From positions 1 to 11,404 of the forward strand of contig JBFLYE010000204.1 of the NCBI GenBank assembly GCA_040756715.1: a stretch of DNA of 11,404 nt, written 5' to 3'. The notes beneath the pieces are model-generated. The model had not been told where the DNA came from, made no database searches, and saw only the letters and a list, made by a program, of their open reading frames with translations. The translations under genes were made by a program, and so were the position numbers. Positions 6,462 to 11,404 of the stretch are shown here, in pieces (position 1 is the first letter of the stretch; each line of letters opens with the position of its first letter). The stretch comes from JBFLYE01 sp040756715 [NCBI: bacterium]. GTDB lineage: Bacteria > UBA9089 > UBA9088.

Positions 6462-6475
6462 GATAAAATAGCGGT
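6455..6475 (+). repeat. inverted repeat joining the tRNA 3' acceptor strand to its trailer
   Basis: ACCGCTA (6455-6461), the 3' end of the tRNA, is followed after seven bases by its exact reverse complement TAGCGGT (6469-6475), four bases before the next start codon. In the precursor this trailer could compete with the 5' acceptor strand. There is no T-run after it, so it is not a standard intrinsic terminator. Confidence 0.6.
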
Positions 6476-6479
6476 TTAA

Positions 6480-8639
6480 ATGAAGGAACCAGATGATGTC
6501 TTAAGGGAGATAAGGAGGCTTCTTGGTGAGGATATAGAGAAGGTAGAGGAAGAAGAATCTAAAGAAGTAAAAGAAAAACCAAAAATCCAAATTGAAGAAC
6601 CAGAGAAAATAGACAAGCTTCTCTCTGAGATTGAAAAACAAAAAGAGCAGGGTTTTGAAGAAATTCCCAAAGAGCCTCCTTTGGAAATTGTGGAAGAAGA
6701 AAAGCCAATAGAAAAAGAAGAAATTGAGCTTGAAATGCCATCCATTGAGCCACCAGAGGAAGAAGAAATAGCCGAAGAAAAGCCACCAGAAGAAGAGCCT
6801 AAATTTGAGCCCGTTGAACAGGTAGAGATTGAATCTGAAATAGAAAAACCCCTTGAAATATTAGAGCCTCAAGCTCTAATTTCCGAACCTCAAATCCCTA
6901 AACCCGAATCCCAAATCTATGAAGAGCGAGAAGAAATTATTCAGCCCGCATATGAAAATCTAACGTATCCATTAGAGGAGGAATTCAAAGAACCCTCTTT
7001 TAATCTCAAGGAAGAACCAATTGAGGAAGAAGAAAGACCTGTTGAAGAAGAAAAAATTTTAGAGGAGAAAACGATTACAGAGCCAAGCAAGGACCAGGAG
7101 GAAATGAAGGTCCTCCTTAAGGAAAAGAAGGGGGTTTCACCTCCAAAAAGACCTATTAAAATAAATAAAAAATTTGTTTTTATTCCCCTTTTTATCCTTG
7201 GAATAATTGGAATAATCACAGGATATGCCTTTCTTTTCTTACTCCCCAATAAAGAGCTAAAAATTGCTATCTCTAATATAGAAAAACAAAGAATAAAAGA
7301 GGGAGAAAAAGGCTTTGATAAATGGATAAAATTTATCTTCTTAAAAAACCAAAAGATTTTTTTCTTTCATCAGCTTGGCGAGGCATATCTTTCGATAAAC
7401 GATTATAAAAGGGCAGGCTCTATATTTTGGAAGGCTTATGAATTAGACCCAAGCAATCAAAATACGCACAATTATATCCTTTCCTCTACTTTAAAAACAG
7501 AGGGATGGGAAAAGGCAAAGGAAAAAGCAGAGAAAATTCTTTTGAAAGACCCAAGGAGCATTCCCGCACACCTTATTTTATCAAAATACTTAAGTAGAAG
7601 GGGAGAGATAAAAGAGGCAATCTCCTCTCTTGAGAAAGGCTTAAAAGTATCGCCTTCTAATATTTCCCTTATCTCATTCCTTCAAGTTTTATACTTTCAA
7701 GACAAGCAATACAAGAAGCTAATAAGCCTGCACAGATTTTTAATTGACCATCTAAAAAATAACCCACTTAATCCCGATATTGTAGTAAAGGCAGCTGGAT
7801 ATTTTATAGAAAAAGGAGAGCTTAATATAGGGAAACCACCTTTAGAAGAAATATTGAAGGTATATCCAAAAAATATAGGGGCAAGATACCTCCTTTCCCT
7901 TGCTTTACTAAAGGAAGGAAATAAAGAAAAAGCAAAGGAAGGGCTTTCCTCCCTTCTTAAGGATGAAGGTTATCCTCTTGCTTATAACACGCTTGGAGAA
8001 ATATTAAGGGATGAAGGAAAATACATAGATGCCTTATCAGCCTTTTCGCTTGCTATTCTTAAAGACCCTTATTTTGGAAAGGCACATTATAACCTTGCAG
8101 ATACTGCATTCTACAACCTTAATGACTATTCAACAAGCATTAAAGGATACGAGGATGCAAGAGCGAATGGATATATTACCAGCCAATTACCATATAACCT
8201 CGGTGTTTCCTATTACATAAAGGGAAATTATAAAAAGGCAAGGGATTGCTTTGAAATCCTTTCTAAAGATAAAACAATCATCTATAATATTGCTTGTGCT
8301 GATGCCAGGCTTAAAAATTTTAAGGAGGCAAAAGAGGGCTTTGAAGCTGCAGAATCCATCATCAAAGAGGGTTTAAGGGAGAAAATATCAGCAAAAGAGG
8401 AAAAGGGGCTTTACTCCTTTCTTTCTAATATCTATAACAACTTTGGGCTTATTGCTGAATTTTCTAATCTTTCAAGTGAAGCACAGGAAAGGTATTGGGA
8501 TGCAATAAACACAGCAAAGCTTGCTGGTTTTGAGCACAAGGAGGCATTTTTAAATCTTACAAATTTCTTCAATGGAAAACTAAACTCCCTCTCTTTACTT
8601 TCAGATAAATTGGATAAAGAATATATTGTAGCAAAATGA
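6480..8639 (+). CDS. large membrane-anchored TPR protein with Glu-rich N-terminal region
   Basis: 719 residues in three parts. Residues 1-~215 are low-complexity and very acidic (Glu/Pro-rich), likely disordered and cytoplasmic. A basic patch (KRPIKINKK, 223-231) precedes a single membrane helix at about 232-256. The remaining ~460 residues are mostly tetratricopeptide repeats, probably on the outer side; clear units include FHQLGEAYLSINDYKRAGSI, AYNTLGEILRDEGKYIDALS and PYNLGVSYYIKGNYKKARDC. No enzyme domain is seen. It is probably a scaffold, and the topology is inferred from charge. The ATG at 6480 has no Shine-Dalgarno. The stop overlaps the formate dehydrogenase ATG (ATGA), so the two are probably translated in a coupled way. 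A heptamer array lies in the acidic part. Long open frames on the opposite strand here are a by-product of the GAA-rich sequence. Confidence 0.85.
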   Translation: MKEPDDVLREIRRLLGEDIEKVEEEESKEVKEKPKIQIEEPEKIDKLLSEIEKQKEQGFEEIPKEPPLEIVEEEKPIEKEEIELEMPSIEPPEEEEIAEEKPPEEEPKFEPVEQVEIESEIEKPLEILEPQALISEPQIPKPESQIYEEREEIIQPAYENLTYPLEEEFKEPSFNLKEEPIEEEERPVEEEKILEEKTITEPSKDQEEMKVLLKEKKGVSPPKRPIKINKKFVFIPLFILGIIGIITGYAFLFLLPNKELKIAISNIEKQRIKEGEKGFDKWIKFIFLKNQKIFFFHQLGEAYLSINDYKRAGSIFWKAYELDPSNQNTHNYILSSTLKTEGWEKAKEKAEKILLKDPRSIPAHLILSKYLSRRGEIKEAISSLEKGLKVSPSNISLISFLQVLYFQDKQYKKLISLHRFLIDHLKNNPLNPDIVVKAAGYFIEKGELNIGKPPLEEILKVYPKNIGARYLLSLALLKEGNKEKAKEGLSSLLKDEGYPLAYNTLGEILRDEGKYIDALSAFSLAILKDPYFGKAHYNLADTAFYNLNDYSTSIKGYEDARANGYITSQLPYNLGVSYYIKGNYKKARDCFEILSKDKTIIYNIACADARLKNFKEAKEGFEAAESIIKEGLREKISAKEEKGLYSFLSNIYNNFGLIAEFSNLSSEAQERYWDAINTAKLAGFEHKEAFLNLTNFFNGKLNSLSLLSDKLDKEYIVAK
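6884..6918 (+). repeat. heptanucleotide tandem array (5 x 7), CNAAWCC type, inside the large TPR gene
   Basis: Five 7-base units: CGAACCT, CAAATCC, CTAAACC, CGAATCC, CAAATCT, with a possible degenerate sixth unit just before (6877-6883). It is read in frame as part of SEPQIPKPESQIY in the acidic, probably disordered N-terminal region. It is more degenerate than the other arrays but has the same period and length. Confidence 0.65.
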
Positions 8640-11311
8640 TTGAATTGGTAATTGATGGAAAAAGGATAAAGACAGAACAAGGAAAGAACATTCTTGAGGT
8701 TTGTCTTGATGAAAATATTGATCTTCCAAACCTTTGCTATGATTCCCGTCTTAAAAGCTTTGGTGCCTGTAGGCTATGCCTGGTTGAGGTAGAGCGAGCA
8801 AAGGGCTTCCTTCCAGCCTGCACAACAAGCGCAATTGAAGGAATGGTTGTTAAGACAAACACAGAGAGGCTTTTAGAAATAAGAAAGGAGCTCCTTGAGC
8901 TTATCCTCTCAGACCACCCTGATGACTGCCTTGTTTGTGAAAAGAACGGGGATTGTAAGCTTCAAGAATATGCCTATCAATATGGTGTTAGAAGGGAGAA
9001 ATATTCAGAGAAATTAAGCATCCTAAAGGAAAACAGCCCATATCGGACAAACCCATTTATTGAGAGGGATACGGACAAATGTATTCTATGTGGAAGGTGT
9101 GTAAGAATCTGCGATGAGCTTATGGGAAGGAATGTTTTGGATTTTGCAAATAGGGGGTTTTCTTCTTTAATCACCACAGGCTTGAATAAGCCCCTTGAGG
9201 AGAGCAATTGTGAATTTTGTGGTCAATGTATCTCTACCTGCCCGGTTGGTGCTTTATCTTCAAAGATAAAAAAGAAAGGAAGACATTGGGAGACAAAGAA
9301 AACAAAGACCATCTGTCCATATTGTGGCTGTGGATGTCCGATAATATTAGAGACAAAAGGCAATACAATAATTGATGTTTCATCAAACAACAATCTCTGC
9401 ATAAAGGGAAGGTTTGGGTTTGATTTTGTAAACCACAAGGAGAGGCTGAAAAAACCCTTGATAAGTCAGGGGTCAGGGGTCAGGGGTCAGGGGTCAAAAT
9501 TTAAGGAGGTGGAATGGGGGGAGGCATTGGATTTTGTAGCAAAGAGGTTTTTAAAGATAAAAGAAAAATATGGGGCAGATGCTATGGGTGGGTTTGCTTC
9601 GGCAAAGGTAACCAATGAGGAAAATTTCTTGTTTCAAAAATTTATGAGGGCTGTTTTGCAGACAAACAATGTTGACCATTGTGCAAGGCTATGCCATGCT
9701 TCAACCATGGCTGGTTTAGCAAAATCTTTTGGCTCGGCTGCTATGACAAACACAATCAATGATATAGCTTGCTCTGATTGCATCATTGTCATTGGCTCAA
9801 ATACAACAGAAGCACACCCAATTGTAGGGCTTAAAATAAAGGAGGCGATTAGAGAGGGTGCAAAGCTCATTGTTATAGACCCAAGAAAGATTGAGCTAGT
9901 AGAGCTAGCAAATATATGGTTAAGGCAGAAGCCAGGCACAGATGTTTGCTTGATAAATTGCTTAATGAATGTCATTTTAAAGGAAGGTCTTTATAAGAAG
10001 GATTTTATAAATGAAAGGACGAGTGGATTTAAAGACCTTTGCAAGGCAATTGAAAAATATACCTTAGAATATGGAGAAGAAATTACAGGTTGCAAAAAGG
10101 AACTTATTATTGAAGCAGCAAGGATTTATGGAAAGGCAGAAAGGGCATCAATTATCTATTCAATGGGCATAACCCAGCATACAACAGGTGTGGACAATGT
10201 CCTTTCTTTGGCAAATCTAGTAATGATGACGGGAAATATTGGAAGGGAAGGAACGGGATTAAACCCTTTAAGGGGTCAAAACAATGTCCAGGGTGCTTGT
10301 GATATGGGGTGCTTACCAGACCTTTTACCAGGATACCAAAAAATAGAAGATGAGAAAATAAGGGAAAACTTTGAAAAGGCTTGGAATGTAAAGATTCCAA
10401 CCGAACAGGGTTTAACCCTAACAGAAATGATTGCATCTATTGATATAAAATGCCTCTATATTATGGGAGAAAACCCCCTTTTGTCTGATCCTGATATAAA
10501 CCGTGTAAAAGAGGCTTTTTCAAAAAAGGAATTCATTGTTGTTGCTGATATATTCCTCACAGAGACAGCAGAGCTTGCCGATGTTGTTTTGCCATCTTGT
10601 TCATTTGCCGAAAAGGATGGAACATTTACAAATACAGAGAGGCGTATTCAATTGCTAAATAAGGCTATAGAGCCACCCGGTGAGGCAAAAGCAGATTGGG
10701 AGATAATCCAGATGCTCTCAAATAAAATGGGATACAATATGGAATACAAAGATTCAGGGGAAATTATGAAGGAAATTGCAAGCCTTACACCAATCTATGA
10801 AGGAATATCTCATAAAAGGCTTAAAAATGAAAGTTTGCATTGGCCCTGCCTTAATGTCAATCACCCGGGAACGCCCATTTTGCATCGGGAAAAATTTACA
10901 CGGGGATTAGGATTATTTTGCCCAGTAGAATATAAACCAGCGGCTGAAGAGCCAGATATAGCATACCCATTTATCCTTACCACAGGAAGGATAAGGGAGC
11001 ATTACCATACAGGAACCCTCTCAAGGAGAAGTCTTGCTTTAGATAATTACATAAAAGAGGGATTTGCTGAAATAAACCCAAAAGATGCTAGCAAACTTGG
11101 AATTTTAGATGGAGAAATGGTGAAGGTTTCATCAAGAAGGGGAGAGATAGAGATAAAGGCAAGGATAACCGACATAGTTCCATCGGGTGTTGTCTTTATT
11201 CCATTTCACTTCAGGGAATCACCTGTAAATATATTGACCAATCCATCCCTTGACCCAATAGCAAAGATACCCGAATTTAAGGTATCCGCTGTTAGGATTG
11301 AAGCTCTTTAA
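8636..11311 (+). CDS. fdhA: formate dehydrogenase catalytic subunit (Mo/W-bisPGD, Cys type) with N-terminal Fe-S domains
   Basis: 891 residues. Order: a 2Fe-2S ferredoxin domain (Cys34, 45, 48, 62); a His/Cys 4Fe-4S site (His94, Cys98, 101, 107); two 4Fe-4S clusters (CILCGRCVRIC at 149-159, CEFCGQCISTCPVG at 192-205); and the molybdopterin oxidoreductase body with its own 4Fe-4S motif (Cys227, 230, 234, 255). Cys353 in DHCARLCHASTMAGLAKSFG takes the place of the selenocysteine of many formate dehydrogenases and is followed by the essential His354. Formate-dehydrogenase-like blocks follow (GITQHTTGVDNVLSLANL, PLRGQNNVQGACDMG), then the C-terminal dinucleotide-binding domain (LTTGRIREHYHTGT, PEFKVSAVRI). 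Length and layout resemble the tungsten NADP-dependent clostridial FdhA. It should oxidise formate or reduce CO2 and pass electrons to partner subunits not seen here. A heptamer array adds SQGSGVRGQGSK (277-288). ATGA overlap with the TPR gene; no Shine-Dalgarno. Confidence 0.92.
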   Translation: MIELVIDGKRIKTEQGKNILEVCLDENIDLPNLCYDSRLKSFGACRLCLVEVERAKGFLPACTTSAIEGMVVKTNTERLLEIRKELLELILSDHPDDCLVCEKNGDCKLQEYAYQYGVRREKYSEKLSILKENSPYRTNPFIERDTDKCILCGRCVRICDELMGRNVLDFANRGFSSLITTGLNKPLEESNCEFCGQCISTCPVGALSSKIKKKGRHWETKKTKTICPYCGCGCPIILETKGNTIIDVSSNNNLCIKGRFGFDFVNHKERLKKPLISQGSGVRGQGSKFKEVEWGEALDFVAKRFLKIKEKYGADAMGGFASAKVTNEENFLFQKFMRAVLQTNNVDHCARLCHASTMAGLAKSFGSAAMTNTINDIACSDCIIVIGSNTTEAHPIVGLKIKEAIREGAKLIVIDPRKIELVELANIWLRQKPGTDVCLINCLMNVILKEGLYKKDFINERTSGFKDLCKAIEKYTLEYGEEITGCKKELIIEAARIYGKAERASIIYSMGITQHTTGVDNVLSLANLVMMTGNIGREGTGLNPLRGQNNVQGACDMGCLPDLLPGYQKIEDEKIRENFEKAWNVKIPTEQGLTLTEMIASIDIKCLYIMGENPLLSDPDINRVKEAFSKKEFIVVADIFLTETAELADVVLPSCSFAEKDGTFTNTERRIQLLNKAIEPPGEAKADWEIIQMLSNKMGYNMEYKDSGEIMKEIASLTPIYEGISHKRLKNESLHWPCLNVNHPGTPILHREKFTRGLGLFCPVEYKPAAEEPDIAYPFILTTGRIREHYHTGTLSRRSLALDNYIKEGFAEINPKDASKLGILDGEMVKVSSRRGEIEIKARITDIVPSGVVFIPFHFRESPVNILTNPSLDPIAKIPEFKVSAVRIEAL
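9464..9498 (+). repeat. heptanucleotide tandem array (5 x 7), RGTCAGG type, inside fdhA
   Basis: Units AGTCAGG, then GGTCAGG three times, then GGTCAAA. It is read in frame as SQGSGVRGQGSK at residues 277-288, between PLI and the FKEVEWGEALDFVA block, a surface loop where related enzymes vary in length. It begins and ends like the array at 5048-5082, has the same length and uses the same reading frame. Confidence 0.88.
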
Positions 11312-11363
11312 AATCTTGGTATGTATTTAAAATTTATTCTAAACCTTCTTTTTGAGAAAATTA

Positions 11364-11393
11364 TTGACAAATCTTAAGCCTTTAAGATAAATT
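11364..11393 (+). promoter_or_regulatory. probable promoter of the next gene, with palindrome in the spacer
   Basis: A perfect TTGACA (11364-11369) is followed after 17-18 bases by a weak -10 (ATAAAT or TAAATT, 11387-11393). The spacer contains the inverted repeat ATCTTAA-GCCT-TTAAGAT (11371-11388), and CTTTAAGAT recurs at the window end (11396-11404), which could be operator sites. No start codon for the next gene is visible before the window ends. No clear terminator for fdhA is seen in 11312-11363. Confidence 0.4.
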
Positions 11394-11404
11394 TACTTTA
11401 AGAT

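Noticed and set aside
6476-7249. Long open frames on the minus strand opposite the large TPR gene
   Set aside because: They mirror the GAA/GAG-rich codons of the acidic region (giving Ser/Phe/Leu-rich translations), have no family resemblance and lie wholly inside a convincing gene.
9692-9694. Possible selenocysteine codon and SECIS element in fdhA
   Set aside because: The codon is TGC, an ordinary cysteine, so no recoding is needed.

Overview
The window is AT-rich bacterial chromosome, most likely from an uncultivated lineage that has a type IX secretion system or a relative of it: the first gene ends in a T9SS-type C-terminal sorting domain. Nothing here fixes the phylum. The genes are tightly packed, with overlaps of 1 to 34 bases, and one tRNA gene lies among them.

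Layout. (1) Positions 3-422 (+) hold the C-terminal end of a secreted or surface protein. (2) Positions 422-718 (+) hold a chimeric remnant: the first ~27 codons of groEL, then a frameshifted C-terminal piece of a retropepsin-like aspartyl protease. (3) Positions 747-4295 (-) form a four-gene cluster, transcribed in the order malate/lactate-type dehydrogenase (probably malate), class I/II aminotransferase, tungstate-binding lipoprotein TupA, and tungstate permease TupB. No TupC ATPase is present. (4) The 84-base divergent region 4296-4379 carries two back-to-back promoters. (5) Positions 4380-6348 (+) hold lepB, grpE and a membrane-anchored TPR protein. (6) A tRNA with a CAT anticodon lies at 6388-6461. 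(7) Positions 6480-11311 (+) hold a large acidic, membrane-anchored TPR protein overlapping a cysteine-type formate dehydrogenase catalytic subunit with N-terminal iron-sulfur domains. (8) The last 90 bases contain a likely promoter for the next gene.

Functional reading. Tungstate import (TupAB) fits with the formate dehydrogenase, a molybdenum/tungsten bis-pyranopterin enzyme whose architecture resembles the tungsten-dependent clostridial enzyme. The dehydrogenase and aminotransferase could link malate, oxaloacetate and aspartate. LepB, the lipoprotein and the sorting-domain protein concern export; GrpE is a chaperone cofactor.

Two patterns go beyond ordinary annotation. First, four short tandem arrays, each of five 7-base units (35 bases), lie inside three protein-coding genes, and two of them encode nearly the same peptide in the same frame. 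Second, genes that start transcripts (mdh, the aminotransferase, lepB) have a -10 box only 6-8 bases before the ATG and no Shine-Dalgarno sequence, while the internal gene grpE has a perfect one. This suggests leaderless transcription.
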